Counted from the stretch's first letter, positions 52,561 through 64,000 are shown. The stretch is DNA of 64,000 nucleotides from Tupaia tana (GCA_026018925.1 JAKSZU010000016.1:53402496-53466495); one strand, 5' to 3'. Numbers and translations are program-made. Notes: generated by a model from the letters alone, not told the origin.

Positions 52561-55399
52561 ATTGTCATAGATAATTTCTCAGCAGTGCTGAGGATTGTTC
52601 TGTAGGCACCAGGGAGGGTAGAGAAGCCCTGCATCTGGCCCTCAAGAATTCAAGTTCCCTGGGGGAAACCAGGCAAGGAAAATCCAAAGCAATGAACATA
52701 GAGACTGAGGGAGCCCAGGACTTCCTGGAAGTGCAAGGGAGGGGCCTCAACCCTGCAGGGGGATGGTGAAGGGCAGGTGCAGAGCAGGCTTCATGAAGGA
52801 GGGGTGGCCACCACGGATCCCAAAGTGGGAGCAGGCCATGAGTCCAGATGAAAGCCTGGAACATGCCTTTCCTTGTGGGAAATGGTATGGAGTTCACCGT
52901 GGGTGAGGCAGAAAGTGAGAGAGCCAGCCGAGTGTCACAGGGCTGATGGAGAAGGCCAGTGAAGGAGCCAGGGTTATATCCTATAGGGCCGGGGACCTAA
53001 GAGGTCATCAGGCAGTGGAGTGACAGGGCTGCCTTGTAAGTTACAAGGATGGACTGAGGGTGACAGGGAGCCCGAGGCAGAGTGAAGGCCTGGGAATGTC
53101 TGGACAGATGCTGTCAAGGATCCCCGGTCACCCTTGGGCTGGACAGCACAGATGGCCTGGGTCAGATGCCTGCTCTGGGGGCTTGTCTGGCATGGCTGAG
53201 CCCACCGGACAGGGCAGCCCCCCTCCCCCACCTCAGGCCTGGGAATGTCTGGGCTGGCTGAGAGCCCGCCGGAGGCTGGTGAAAGGTCCACTTACCATGA
53301 CGGATGGGGGCCCGTCGGGCCACGCCAATTAGGCAAACGGAGTGCCAGGGCAGCGCTATAAATATCTTGGCAGCCGCCTGGCCCAGGAATGTAAATGGTG
53401 GTGTTGAACATGAAGAGAAAATGTTCAGCTCAGACAGGATGGTTTTTTTGTGTTTTAAAAACATGTTCTTTCCTCCACAAAGACTTCAAGTTGGGGAGCA
53501 ATGAGGCGGGTGCCTGAGGGCTGGTCACTCGTCCAGCCAGGACTAGAGGCTCACCAAGTCCAAATATTCAGAGAAGTTTCTGGGAATGCCCAGAAAAAGC
53601 CTGAACCCCATTTGCAGCTTAGTCCCTGGTTTAGAAGAGTCGGGGGGCGGGGGCACCCGAGTGGGGGAGGGAGCTGACCTTCCAGTCTGGGGTGGTGTGG
53701 TCCAGCCAAGCTGTCAAGGCGCCACCAGGAAGTCGAGGCATTTCCCCAACATCAGGCTGCTCCTTGAAGCTCTCTGCTCTGTTGCGGGAGTGTGGCTGGA
53801 CAAGGTGGCACAGGCTGGGGCTAAGGAACATGGCAGAGGCCTGGCTTTCTGTCGGGCTCATTGAAGAGTGAGGCTGGGGAGGCCCTCAGAGGTGCTTGGG
53901 AGATATGTGTCCACCTCCCACCCCACCCCCCCCCACACACACCCTAAGACTCTTAAAAATCTCGGAGCAGCATTGATCCACAAGGAAATTAAGCCTCCAC
54001 CTTATTTACTCATTTATTTCCCATTTGCAGGAGAACTGGCAGAGAGGACCCTCTGAGAAAAGGGTGAACCCCCCAAGCAAGCGTGAACAATGCCCAGCCC
54101 AGGAACCCTCAGTCAAACCCTGAAGTGAAAAACACACACCCAGAGTGGCATGAGGACACCTGACCCAGGAGGTTGTGGTTAGGTAGCCCTGACTGGCAAA
54201 TGACACTGAGGACTACTGCCCAGGGTGAGCTGGGCCCACAGAAAATTCCAGGATGACAGAAAGGGTGACATCTATGGTGCCTTGCAGCTCTGGGCCCAGG
54301 CTGGGCATGACCCTGAGGTGATGCTGCTCTGCTCCCAGGAAAAGGAACTTCCAATTGGGGAAGACACATCCTAATCCTGGGGAAGGGCAAGGCAAAGGTG
54401 TGCACAAGTGGACGGAGGAGGGACACGGGAGCAAGCTGCATCAAACAAGTTCTTGTCTCCTGGTCCAAAGCAGCCCAACCCCAGGACAAGGGTCAGTGAG
54501 GCTGCTGGACTACTTGAGGGGATTGTTAAGGCGTTGATTCATTTGACAAGTATCTTCTGAGGGCACTGTGCTCAGTGTAGCTGGAATCCCAGGCACAGAG
54601 TCAGGGTTGGGGTCTAGTCTACCCAAGAAGGGCCTTGCAAGGGCCTGAAGCTGGGATGAGAGTTCGGCCAAGCGCCATACAGAGCTTGGGGCAGAACTCC
54701 AGTTTGAGGGAAAACTCTGGGGGGATGGAAATGGGAGTCTTTAGAGCAGTAGGAGCCCAAGCAGAGCCGTGTGGGGAGCTGGGCCCTGGGCTTCTGCTGG
54801 GCCTGTCTGGGTCAGCCTCAGGCCTCGCTGTGCAGTTGGGGAGGACCTGCTGTAGGCTCCTAGAATGTGGCAGCCGCTCAAGAAGCCCAGGCTGTGCAAG
54901 CAGATGGGACCTGGCCTGTACCCAGTTGCTGGCTGCAACTTCCCAGCGGGTGTGCTCATGTCCCCTAAAGCAACTCCCAAGGGAGCACTTGTGGGAGACC
55001 AAGGGGTGCATGAAGCCAAAAGAAGGTACATTTGTGGAAATCCAAGCATGTGTGACCTTGCCCACAGCCAAGGTTGTGAGAGTACCCGGAGGGTGTGGCT
55101 TGTGTGAGCGTCTAAGGATTGCCAGGACATTCCAGGCACCACAACATGGCGGTCATGTGAGTGCATTGGTGTCTGTTTCTCAGTCCTCAAAGGTTATTTA
55201 TGACCGCCTCTCACCCTCCCACACCCCCCACCCATCACTGTGGCTTCTTCCTGCACAGTTGGGTATTTCTGGAGGCCTCTTCTGCACCTTCCCACCACAC
55301 CACCCATCACATGGTCCAAGGTTCATCTTTTTCATGTGATTTCTTCTATTGCTTGAAAACTTATGAAACTCCTCAGGAAGTTTAAGGAAGTTAAGAAGT
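52561..55399. other. Unique and ancient-repeat DNA
   Basis: 52,560-53,040 is L2-like (CTGGCCCTCAAGAATTCAAG, CAGGCAGTGGAGTGACAGGG). 54,540-54,600 is MIR3/L2-like. A 234-codon frame at 54,635-55,339 resembles no protein and lacks a domain. Enhancer-like block at 53,320-53,480 listed separately. Confidence 0.4.
53320..53480. promoter_or_regulatory. Possible enhancer-like conserved block
   Basis: CAATTAG homeodomain-like site (53,326-53,332), CTATAAATAT MEF2-like site (53,356-53,365), GGAATG TEAD/MCAT-like site (53,386-53,391) and inverted GAACAT..ATGTTC (53,406-53,426) in a repeat-free, frame-free stretch. MEF2 plus MCAT pairs are known in muscle enhancers; activity here is inference. Confidence 0.35.
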
Positions 55400-56518
55400 T
55401 AAGCTTTATAAGTGCTTTTCCAGAGGGCAAAAAAGAATTCAATTTATTTCCTACTAGCTAGTCTAGAATTTTATTACTTATTTATATAAGTTTTAACTTT
55501 ATAATCTGTCTGGAGATCATTTTAGTGTTAGATATAAAGTGTTAGCTAATTCCCTCCCACCTCAAATTGCAGACTTTTGTTTCTCATTGTTGTATAAATG
55601 CCTGCTTTATTGTGTATTGCATTCTTATATATAATTGGTTCTTATATATAATTGCTGCTTTGTATTCTATTCCAATGGCACATATTCCTGATCTTGCTCC
55701 AGTATCACGCTATTAAATTATTGTTCCTTAGATTATGTTTCATTGAAGGATTTATAGTGTAGTAGTTAAGATTATAGGCTTTGAAGTCAAACTGGCAGGG
55801 ATTTACATAGGAACTTTGCCACTTAATAAATATATGACCTTGGGCAAATTACCTCCCAATTCTTCATCTATAAAATGGAATGTTGAGAGGCCTATAAATA
55901 ATATCTCCATCACAAGTTCAGAACAAACTGAGTGTTAGATATAGGAATGAATCAGACAGATAATACATCAGCCTTATCACTGATTAAAGGTGGTTTGCTG
56001 TCCATTTCCACTACTTGTATTTAATGTTGTACTATAGGTCTTAGCCAATGCAATCAGTCAAGAAAAAAAAAAAATGAGAGGTATGATGACTGGAAAGACA
56101 AGCCAAGAACAAAGCCTCAGTGGGCATCCCAACACTTATCACTGACTTAGATCAACTTGGGCCTCCAGTTATAGGTAGTTCCAGGACCCCCACACTCTCC
56201 CCCACTTCTAGGCAGCATCTATCCCCGTAAATTAATATGGAGCACAACAGAAAATACAAGTGTCTTGAGAAACAAGGATGATGGGGAGGACAAAAATGTT
56301 CCTCTAGCGGAAGTCCCTTCACATAGAAATATGAGGTGGAAGTGGCAATGAAGAAACCCCAGTGACAACCTCCTACAGAGCTATGGTGAGGAAGAGTTGG
56401 TAACACCTGAAGTCTTCCTGAGAAAGCACTCAGATTGGTACCTGACATTCAGTAGACATCCAAGAAATACTGCTCTTATTATCAATATGTGCAAAAGTCT
56501 AGTTCTATCTCATTTCTT
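55400..56518. other. AT-rich stretch: L1-like, MIR, L1 fragments
   Basis: 55,400-55,750 L1-like and not assigned further; 55,755-55,905 MIR (see next); 55,985-56,095 a plus-strand L1 ORF2 fragment (AATGTTGTACTATAGGTCTT). The rest is unassigned. No gene. Confidence 0.5.
55755..55905 (+). repeat. MIR SINE
   Basis: TAGTGTAGTAGTTAAGATTA head, TATGACCTTGGGCAAATTAC core and TCATCTATAAAATGGAAT: nearly complete MIR. Confidence 0.85.
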
Positions 56519-56534
56519 CTCTTGTCCTGAAATT

Positions 56535-56795
56535 ATTACTATTATTTTTTTTTTTAGAGAGAGATTTTTGCTATAGGGCATGAGCACTCGCTGGAGAGAC
56601 AAAGGGACAGAAAGTGAGAAATCACCCCCTACAGGGGTTTGGTCACACTACAATCCCTTCTCCTCTATTCTCCTCTTGGGATTTTGGGTATGCTTGGACA
56701 CATGCCAGCATGTTTTAAGCCACCAGGTCTGGACTTGAACCACAGTAGACTACATGGGAGTCCAGCAATGTAACTATTATGCCATCTGCTGGTCC
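56535..56795 (-). repeat. SINE-A with perfect TSD
   Basis: TSD CTCTTGTCCTGAAATT at 56,519-56,534 and 56,796-56,811. Confidence 0.96.
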
Positions 56796-56934
56796 CTCTT
56801 GTCCTGAAATTCAAAAAAAAAAAAAAAATCACTGTTATATTCTTCTAGACAGAATGTAAAATCACTTGGTGGCATTCTAAGAAAAAATACTTCTCTCCTA
56901 CTGCTGCCCACTCCCCACCTTTTTTCCCCAGTTT

Positions 56935-57147
56935 TTTAAAATGCATGTATTGAGAGAAAAAGCAAATATCCTCAACAGAGTCTCATGCCACAATCCTGCC
57001 CCCAACCTTCCTAGTTAACCAGGATCACAGGCATATACTTGCATGCCTGGCATGTACAAGTCAACCTAGAAACCTGACCCTGGTATTCATATGGCTTCCA
57101 GCACTGCAGAACATTGCACTACCACCGCACCACCGTTGCTGGGCCTT
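56935..57147 (-). repeat. SINE-B
   Basis: Head on minus strand GGCCCAGCAACGGTGGTGCG, body CCAGGATCACAGGCATATAC, GA-poor 3' end near 56,955. Confidence 0.8.
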
Positions 57148-57174
57148 CCTGCTATATTAATGGGTGCTACAATA

Positions 57175-57315
57175 TATACAACATATATATATGTATATAT
57201 ATATATACATATATATATAATATATATATATATAATATATATTTTATATATTATATATTAAAATATATGCTATTGTATATAATATACATTATTTTATATA
57301 TATATTATATATATG

Positions 57316-57363
<48 letters not shown>

Positions 57364-57372
57364 ATATATATT
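57175..57372. repeat. (TA)n/(TG)n compound microsatellite
   Basis: About 150 bp of imperfect TA repeats with ATATATATGTATAT units, then (TG)n of 17 units, then TATATATA. Confidence 0.95.
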
Positions 57373-58635
57373 ATCCCAGATAAGGGAGAGGGGAATTAAC
57401 CCCAGAACAAGACCAGTGGAGAAGGGCCCTACAAGGATAGACTGCAAGACCCAGAGAAATGGAAGAGGTCAAGGGTCAAGTGCATGGTGTGGTCAGGGTA
57501 GGTGGAGAGAGGTTATAGTATAGTGGGTTCCAGAGAATGTGAGGCTCATGATAGAGCTGGCTCAGGAGAGCTGAAAGGGGTGGGGCGAGAGGAATTGTAG
57601 GCAGGCTGTGAAGAGAAAAAAAGGCTTCAAAAAAGTCAAGAGGTGCGGAAAGCCAAGTGGGCACCCAGGTGTGACAACATGAGCACAGGAGGCGAAGGTC
57701 AGAGTCAAGAGCAGTGTAGTCTTCTGGGGGCTGAGCCCATGTCAAAAGGGCAGGGTCCTGGTTCCAGTGTCTTGCTCTACCACCAGCCACTCTATGACCC
57801 TGGGCAAGCTGCCCAGCCTCTCTGGCCTCAAAGAAGGAGACCCTCTCTGTGCCATAGTGCTGGGAACCTCTTCCTTGACAGAGGGGCATCCCCCACTCTC
57901 CTCAACTCACTCTTTATCAACCCAGACAACCCGTACCTGGTTTCTTCTCCCCATTAGGCCCCCAAGTCCTCTGAAATGTAGAACCACTCAGGTCTCCTGG
58001 ATCCCACCCTTCACTCTCTGTGTCCCTCAGGCCCCACTTCTAGGAGAGCAGCCCTTGGTCCTCTTGTACCCACTGCTCCTCTGCTGTCCGTGAATCACGA
58101 GTGTGGCCAAACTCCAGTTCCTCTGCTGTATGCCTGGCCCAGCCCTGATCCCTGGAAAAGCAAAGGGAAATAAACCAGGGGCTCCCAAACACAGGCCCTC
58201 TCTATATACTTAGTCATGCCAGTTATGCTTGGGAGTGCTTGGAACAGAAAAGGCAGTGGTGGGCACACAGACAGGCCTCTGCTCTTAGGGGACTTCTGAA
58301 CTTGAGGTCAGAGAGCCAGAAAAACATGACTTATGTGATTTGTGTTCCTCTGGTCCATGGAAGCCAGGGGTCCCCCAGGTCAGACTTGGAATGAGAGAAG
58401 TCTTCCTGGAGGAAGTGATACCCAAGAGAAGGGATGAATGAACAGCCATCAGCTAGTTTCTGTTACAGTAGAGGAAGAGAAGGGACGATGGCCTCTGGGG
58501 AGGGGGTGTCCAGTGCTGGCAGATAGAGGAGCATGGTGCCTTCAGAGGGCAGGAGGTCTTGAGCAGAGCTAGAGAAAGAGCCTGGGGTGAGTCAGCTGTA
58601 GTTGGGTAACAGTCTTGAGGCACAAAAGGATTTTA
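57373..58635. other. Unique DNA with a MIR piece
   Basis: 57,745-57,845 is MIR-like (TATGACCCTGGGCAAGCTGC). Nothing else recognised; frames to 137 codons are without domains. Confidence 0.4.
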
Positions 58636-58654
58636 GTTTTTTGTTTTTTTTTCT

Positions 58655-58878
58655 CTCTCTCTCTTCCTTCCTTCCTTCCTTCTTTCCTTCTTTCCTTCTT
58701 TCCTTCTTTCCTTCTTTCCTTCTCTCCTTCCTTCCTTCCCTTCCTTCCTTCCTTCCTTCCTTCCTTCCTTCCTTCCTTCCTTCCTTCCTTCCTTCCCTCC
58801 CTCCCTCCCTCCCTCCCTCCCTCCCTCCCTCCTTCCTTCCTTCCTTCCTTCCTTCCTTCCCTTCCTTCCTTCCTCTTT
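58655..58878. repeat. (CTTT)n/(CCTT)n/(CCCT)n microsatellite
   Basis: About 220 bp of four-base pyrimidine units, changing from CTTT/CTTC to CCTT, CCCT and back. All ORFs here are Pro/Ser/Phe or Lys/Glu/Arg artefacts. Confidence 0.97.
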
Positions 58879-59010
58879 TTCTTTCATGAGTGAGAGACGG
58901 AGAGAGAACAGAGTCTCATACTACACTCCTGCCCTCAGGCCTTCAGCCAGCCAGGATCAGGCACACGTGTGTATAGGTCGACTTTGGAACCAAATCCCAG
59001 TCTTCTATTT

Positions 59011-59268
59011 CTTTTTTGGAGAGGGTTTTGCGATAGGGCACGTGCGCTCGCCAGACAGACAGAGAGAGACAGAGAGACAGAAAGCGAGAAATCACCCCCC
59101 AGAGGGGATGGCCACGCAGTAATCCCTTCTCCTCCGTTCTCCTCTTGGGATCTTGGGCACGCACGCACACGTGCCTGGCGTGAGTTTTAAGCCACCGGGT
59201 CCGGGACTGGAACCGCGGTCGACTACATGGGAGTCCAGCTACATAGCCATTACGCTAACTGCTGGTCC
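59011..59268 (-). repeat. SINE-A, young copy
   Basis: CpG-rich body (GCACGTGCGCTCGCC near 59,039), head ending AACTGCTGGTCCC. TATTT-type flanks. Confidence 0.95.
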
Positions 59269-59271
59269 CTA

Positions 59272-59337
59272 TTTTTTTTAAAATAATTATTTTATTTAAG
59301 TTTATTTTATTTATTTATTTAAATTTGACCAGAGAGG

Positions 59338-59384
<47 letters not shown>

Positions 59385-59477
59385 AAAGTGAGAAAGCAAG
59401 CCGCCAGGTCCGGGACAAACTACAGTCGGTCATGTGGGAGTCCAGTGTCCTTAACCACCACACCACATGCCAGCCCC
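59272..59477 (-). repeat. SINE-C with (GA)n
   Basis: AT tail AAAATAATTATTTTATTT, (GA)n at 59,338-59,383, joint AAAGCAAGCCGCCAGGTC and head ending CATGCCAGCCCC. Confidence 0.92.
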
Positions 59478-59589
59478 TGGAATCCTAGTCTTCTACATGG
59501 CTTCCAGCACTCCAGAGCGGCCCACCACTGCACCATTGTAACTTCACCCAGAACGGAATTTTATGTTATCCTTCAGCAAATGAGAAGTT

Positions 59590-60620
59590 AGTGGTGGTTT
59601 TTAAGCATGATAAAGTTTGCATTTCTAAAAGATCCCACTGAGTCCGAGGGAGGAGAGAGTGGATGAGGGTAGGCCAGTTTCACCTCCCTGTAAGGCAGGA
59701 GAAAATGATGGCAGCTGGACTGCAGAAGCTGGGGGCAGTGGGGATGCTAATGGTGGGGAGGAGAGTGGGGATGGAGTGGAAGGTGATGATGGAGGAATAG
59801 AGGTGGACGGTGGTGAGGATGGTTTGATGAGGGTGGGGAGGGGTGGTCGGGCTGGGGAAGTAGGGGTGGATGAGATAATAGCATGGTAGAAGGCGTGGTG
59901 AATGGGATGGGAAGGGGGCAGAAACAGACAAGTAGACAAATATGAAGGTGAGTCACCAGCTGAGATTTCTGGGCACAGTCATGGATTGGATTTGGGACTG
60001 GAAGGAGGAAGGAAGCTTTGAACGTGATTCTCAGGTTCCAGCGACAGGCTTGGTGAGATTCACTGAGACGGCAACGTTGCAGGGGCAGGATTTGGCAGGA
60101 GGAGGGCGAGTCTAGATTTGGATCTACTGAGATTGAGGTGCCACAGGCACAGCCAGGCAGGGGTGACCCCAATAGTCTGGACCGAAGAGAACAGAATGTG
60201 GTCCTAGGAACCCGGAAGGGGAGATCTCGGAGAGTGGGGAGTTCAGACGGCCAGCAAGTCTGAAAACGCAAGCATACCTGTGTGGTGGGGTGATGCAAAG
60301 GTCCCCGCAGACCTCGGCAGGAGCCCTCTGGGTGGTGAGGTGGGAGCGAGAGCTAGGTGGGAGCGGGCCAGGCCAGAGTGGGAGGTGAGGAGTGGAAACA
60401 ACTTGTGCAGACAGCTTTCTGGAGAGTCTGGTTGGACAGGGAGGGAGAGCTGGGGAGCCAGAGGTGGAAGAGGGGCACGAGGAGTGGTTTCTTTAATGTC
60501 ACAGATGAAATGCTTCAATGCCCGTGAGAGGGGACCAGTAGAAAGAGAAGTAACCGCACCGTACAGGTGGTGCAAAAGCTGAGACGGCCGCGGGTGGCAG
60601 GTGGGGCCCACCTTTGGCAC
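59590..60620 (+). repeat. Ancient mammal-wide LINE-like repeat
   Basis: TTTTAAGCATGATAAAGTTT, GCATTTCTAAAAGATCCCAC, a GGTGATGATGG-rich section (59,740-59,880) and CTACTGAGATTGAGGTGCC follow the order of an old repeat also seen near 27.6, 35.3, 45.7 and 53.0 kb. I cannot name the family. The G-rich part looks like a minisatellite but is part of the repeat. Confidence 0.5.
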
Positions 60621-62984
60621 AAGCATCCCCTCTTCCATCAGGACAGGAGGAGAGGAGGGGTGGGTAGGCCGGCAGCCAGAGGCTGGGATGTTTGGAGCTT
60701 CATGGGCAAGGACAGTCCTGTAGAAGTAGTCAGGCCATAGACCAAGGGTCAGAAGTCTGTGGACACTCAGAGAGACAGAGAGACATAAAGGTTTCTGTGT
60801 GAGGGCTCAGTGACCGAGGGAAGCCCAGAATCAGCCTGGGGCTGGGGTCAGAAGTCACTGTGCACTGGGGTCAGCGGTCGTGGTAGACCTACAGCAGTTC
60901 TCAATCTGCATTTAGAGTCAAGACTATCTGGAGTCCCAGAGAGCTTTGTCTAGGCCAGGAACAGATGGCAAAGACCAAGTCAGAGGCCCCTATCCCTGGA
61001 GGCTCTCCCTGAGCTCAGGGTGTGGCCCCTGGAACCACTGAGGTCAAAGGTGGGTTCTCCTGGGCCTCTCACCCTTCAGGTGTCTGGCCTGGTCTGGCTT
61101 CCCTTTAAGAAGCCTCCACCCCAAGGGGAAATGCCAACCCATTCCCCACTCTACCTTCAGGCCAAAAGGGCCCCCAGTCCAGTCCACCCTCCCAGCCGCT
61201 GGGCCACGAGCCGAGTCCCACCCCACCCAGTCCAGGGTGAGAATTCCGGCCACACGTCCCTGTGATGTGGTCACGTTGGAAAAATGTTAATCAAATACTC
61301 TCCTCCGTGTTTCCTTTCTTTCCCAGGCTGGATTCCTAGAAGACAGGAATTTATGGTGTGAGAGCTCCAGCCCCCACAGACCCACAGCCAAGGTCAACAA
61401 CATCGGGCGGGCAGGGCTGCCAAGCGGGAGGGGAGCAGCGACTCTAAGAGCTGGGTTACACAAAACTAAAGCTCATGCGTCTAACGAATTGCTCTCCAGC
61501 AAGTCCCCAAACTGGGGGCTCACGCAAGGTTCCTGAGACAGGCCTGGGCGGGCCTCTTGTCTAGGAGAAGAGCTCCTCTGCGACAGGGACTGTGATGATG
61601 CTGTGGGGTCCCTCGAGTCCTGGAGGTGTAGAGGTTGCACCATCTCTGAGGCCCACACTGGACGGCCCCTAACTGGCTTCAGGACCAGTGGGCAGGACCC
61701 CCATGGCGCCCCATGCCTCCAGCAAGCCAAGGGAAGTAGAGACGGGAGGAAGCACCCTGGACCTGTCACAAAGCCCCTGGGGCAGGAGCCTCCCTCCTCC
61801 TGTCCTCCTCTGCCTGTGAGGTCTGGGGTCTTGACTGCTCTCATACAGCAAATGGCCAGGGACCCAGAGGGGCACCAAGCATGCAAGCAGGACTCCCTGT
61901 TCTTAACCTCAAGTGTGGAAGCCCCACCCAGGTATCCTCTCACAGGCACCAAAGAATAGGTGGGTTTCAGCCTCTGGAGGGAACTGGGAACTGCCTGGGG
62001 TAGCCAAGGGGAGGTCAGGGGGCTTGCAGACCACCTGGGTTCAAACTCAGATGACGTGATGCTGGGAGGACACCTGCACCCAGCTGTGAGCCCCTGGAGG
62101 GAAAACGAAACATCCATGTGTCATCCAGTCACCCAAGCCCCTGTGTGCAGGGCACCCGGGGAACGAGGGCAAGCAGAGAGTCCCACCTCCACACTGGGGG
62201 GCAAGGGAAGGCTTATGTGGAAAGGGAAGGTGACCATCGCCGGAAGCAGGAAGTGCTGTGCGGCCCCCAAGGGGGGCATGACCCCTGCGGTGGGGAGAAG
62301 GACTCTGATCAGCGCGTACACCCTGAGTTCACCAGGCAGACACATGGTGGGGAGAGGGGCTCGGAGGGCACATTCCAGCTAAGTCCGTGGCATGTGCAAA
62401 GGCCCAGAATGTTTATACCTTGGTAAGACGTTTTGTATAAATACATTCTCAAATCCAGAAACTATATAAATAAAAGGCCTCTGGCAAACCACATGTCTGG
62501 GTTTCTTACTTGGAAAAGAGGACCTGCCCTGCCCCAGAGCTGCGCACCAGAAGAGAATGAGTCTGACACATGTCTCAGGTCCCCATTGCTGCTTGGCCAC
62601 CCCGACAGCCCCGAACCGTGCACCCAAGGGCGAAAGCCACCTTTGCTCCATCTATGCCTGCCTTCTCCCCACCATCCACCACCTGCCCAGGCACAGGCCC
62701 AGTTACGTCCTGCAGCCTGTTCCTTACCCTGTGCTAGCAGTCTATGGAAGGATGAAAGGCGGCCCCCACCACTGGCCTTTGGGGGTCTCTGCTCCCTGAG
62801 TGCCTGCAGGAGAGGGAATCTGTCCCTTCAGCTAACATCTGGTTTTGCAAATCTCTTTTTGGCCCTTGAACACAGAGGTTGTAGTTAGCTGGTTCTTTTT
62901 ATTCCCATTTCCCTCTCCCCACAGGCAACCTTTCTGACATAGTCAGTATATGTCCTTTCCTGCGTGGGTATGGTCCTAAATGAT
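60621..62984. other. GC-rich unique region
   Basis: 60,893-60,960 may be a hAT (MER5-like) relic (CAGCAGTTCTCAATCTGCAT). The 214-codon minus frame at 61,473-62,117 and its 118-140 codon neighbours show no known domain. No gene recognised. Confidence 0.4.
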
Positions 62985-63155
62985 GGGTCCTAGTAACTCT
63001 TAGTGGGTACAGGCTTTCCTTTTAGGGTGATGTCCATGTCTTGTAACTAGATAGAGGGATGGTTGCATGAGCTTGTGACTGTGCTAAGTGCCACTGAACT
63101 GTACTCTAAAATGGTTCGTGGTTGGTTTTATGTGAATTTTAGCTCTTTTTTAAAA
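62985..63155 (+). repeat. L1 3' end
   Basis: GTGCCACTGAACTGTACTCT, AAAATGG and TATGTGAATTTTAGCTC match the closing part of old L1 3' UTRs. Confidence 0.55.
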
Positions 63156-63416
63156 TGCAGTGCCGGCCCCATGGCCAAGTGGTTAAAGGAGCCAAATTCC
63201 ACATGACTGACTGTTCAGTTCAAATACCAGCCCTGGTAGCTTGCAAAACGTGCCAAGTGCATGTGCATGTGCATGTGAGCCCCAAATCCTGATGGGGTAG
63301 AGAAGTGGAAAAGGGACTGCAATGTGACCACATTCCATTGGGGGTTGTTTTCTCCCTCTCCCTCTCTAGCTGTCTCTCTGTCTAGTGAGCACATATGCCC
63401 TCTGGAAAAAAAAAAT
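63156..63416 (+). repeat. SINE-D, older type
   Basis: GTGCCGGCCCCATGGCCAAG head with TGGTTAAAGG, GCTTGCAAAACGTGCC, end GAGCACATATGCCCTC. Confidence 0.85.
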
Positions 63417-63429
63417 TTAATGTATATTG

Positions 63430-63712
63430 CTGAGCCAGCAGATGGCATAGTGATTATGATGCTGGACTGCCACATGGCTAACTGCGGTTCTAATCCCAGG
63501 CTCCGTGGCTTGAAACTCTTGCTGGGTGCGGGTGCGGGTGCATGTGTGTGTGTGTGTGCGCGTCTGTGCCCAAGATCCAGGGAGGTTAATGGAAGAAAGG
63601 GGATTGCGGTGTGGCCATCCCTCTGGGAGATGATTTCTCACTTTCCCTCTCACTGTCTGTGTCTCTCTCTTTCCTATGAGCGCACATGCCCTAAGGGAAA
63701 AACCTCTAAAAA
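63430..63712 (+). repeat. SINE-A with perfect TSD and (GGGTGC)n/(TG)n
   Basis: TSD AATGTATATTG at 63,419-63,429 and 63,713-63,723. A GGGTGC and TG expansion sits in the body (63,524-63,560). Confidence 0.94.
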
Positions 63713-63725
63713 AATGTATATTGTA

Positions 63726-63967
63726 TGAGATGGCCCTGTACAGTGGTGAGGCCCTGTGCATTGAGAACCAGAGCCCATGTAACCAGTCACAGATCAGTTC
63801 CTAGCCCCAGAGGCTTTTAAGCATGCAGGGTACGTGTGTGTGGGTGCTCCAAATCCTGATGGGATGGAGAAGAGAGGAAAAGGGATTACAGCATGACCAT
63901 GTTCCACTGGGGACGTGCTGTCTCTCTCTGTGGCAAGCACACTCACCCTCTGGCAGTAAAAAAATAA
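63726..63967 (+). repeat. SINE-D, diverged
   Basis: GGCCCTGTACAGTGGTGAGG head, AGGCTTTTAAGCATGCAGGG, CTCTCTGTGGCAAGCACAC end and A tail. Close to the window end. Confidence 0.7.
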
Positions 63968-64000
63968 TGTGTATCACTATTTGGGGGGATTTTAATTTAC

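Larger units (their letters stand above)
58636..59550 (-). repeat. SINE-B split by SINE-C and SINE-A, with long tail
   Basis: 3' part at 58,880-59,010, head at 59,478-59,550 (ending near CACTGCACCATTG). The tail has become the microsatellite at 58,655-58,878. SINE-C went in first (TSD AAATCCCAGTCTTCTA at 58,992-59,007 and a one/two-base variant at 59,480-59,495), then SINE-A at the edge of the C tail. Confidence 0.75.

Noticed and set aside
54635..55339. 234-codon plus-strand frame
   Set aside because: GC-rich DNA with opposite-strand frames of like length, no recognisable domain, no splice context or promoter that I could support.
58602..58893. Open frames rich in Pro/Ser/Phe and, on the other strand, Lys/Glu/Arg
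   Set aside because: Pure translation of a tetranucleotide microsatellite.
59740..59880. Minisatellite of GGTGATGATGG units, complement of the 30-kb array
   Set aside because: The order of flanking sequence fits an ancient interspersed repeat, so the likeness is due to composition.
61473..62117. 214-codon minus-strand frame
   Set aside because: No domain or family resemblance, frames also open on the plus strand; likely chance in GC-rich DNA.

Overview
The window looks like nuclear DNA of a placental mammal. It holds L1 LINEs, MIR and L2 relics, MaLR-type LTRs, Tigger, hAT and mariner remnants, and one retroposed copy of cytoplasmic beta-actin. I find no intact protein-coding gene, no tRNA or rRNA gene, no CRISPR array and no bacterial-style operon. 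The long open frames in GC-rich or simple-sequence parts resemble no protein I know and look like chance. The lineage clue is the SINE set: about 50 tRNA-headed SINEs, many young with intact CpGs and target-site duplications (TSDs), plus two composite elements that join a tRNA-like head to Alu/7SL-type monomers. 7SL-derived SINEs are known from Euarchontoglires. The abundant SINE is not Alu, B1, rabbit CSINE or the tree-shrew SINE as I remember them, so a colugo (Dermoptera) is my best guess by exclusion. It is unproven.

Layout: 1-25,500 is AT-rich and almost wholly transposon-derived. It is mainly L1 DNA on the minus strand (about 3.9-11.9, 17.9-19.9 and 20.6-24.0 kb) riddled with SINEs. At 1.5-2.8 kb lies a broken beta-actin processed pseudogene (minus). 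At 10,739-11,288 is a class II (tRNA-Lys primed) endogenous retroviral LTR whose flanking duplications enclose an extra primer-binding site. At 13.3-16.0 kb is an ORF1-only LINE resembling the HAL1 type.

25,500-39,300 is GC-richer, poor in recent SINEs, and contains MIR-like relics, a repeat shared by two inverted loci (25.77 and 34.84 kb), a long polypyrimidine tract (33.2-33.6 kb) and two stretches with the look of conserved non-coding elements (about 36.3 and 38.1 kb). 39,300-42,900 is an L1 cluster on the plus strand with nested SINEs. 42,900-55,400 is again mostly unique or ancient-repeat sequence, with an L2 3' end at 49.6-50.2 kb, a SINE-rich island at 50.2-52.4 kb and a third enhancer-like stretch at 53.3-53.5 kb. 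55,400-64,000 mixes ancient repeats, two large microsatellites and several SINE insertions.

SINE names used here are working labels. SINE-A is about 255 bp: a tRNA-like head, a body with a C6TG6-type palindrome, and a 3' end reading GCGAGCGCACACGCCC before the poly(A). SINE-D is an older relative of A. SINE-C has the same head but lacks about 110 bp of the body and ends in an AT-rich tail. SINE-B is a separate tRNA-headed family of about 220 bp. No function for the unique regions can be read from sequence alone; they are probably intronic or intergenic.
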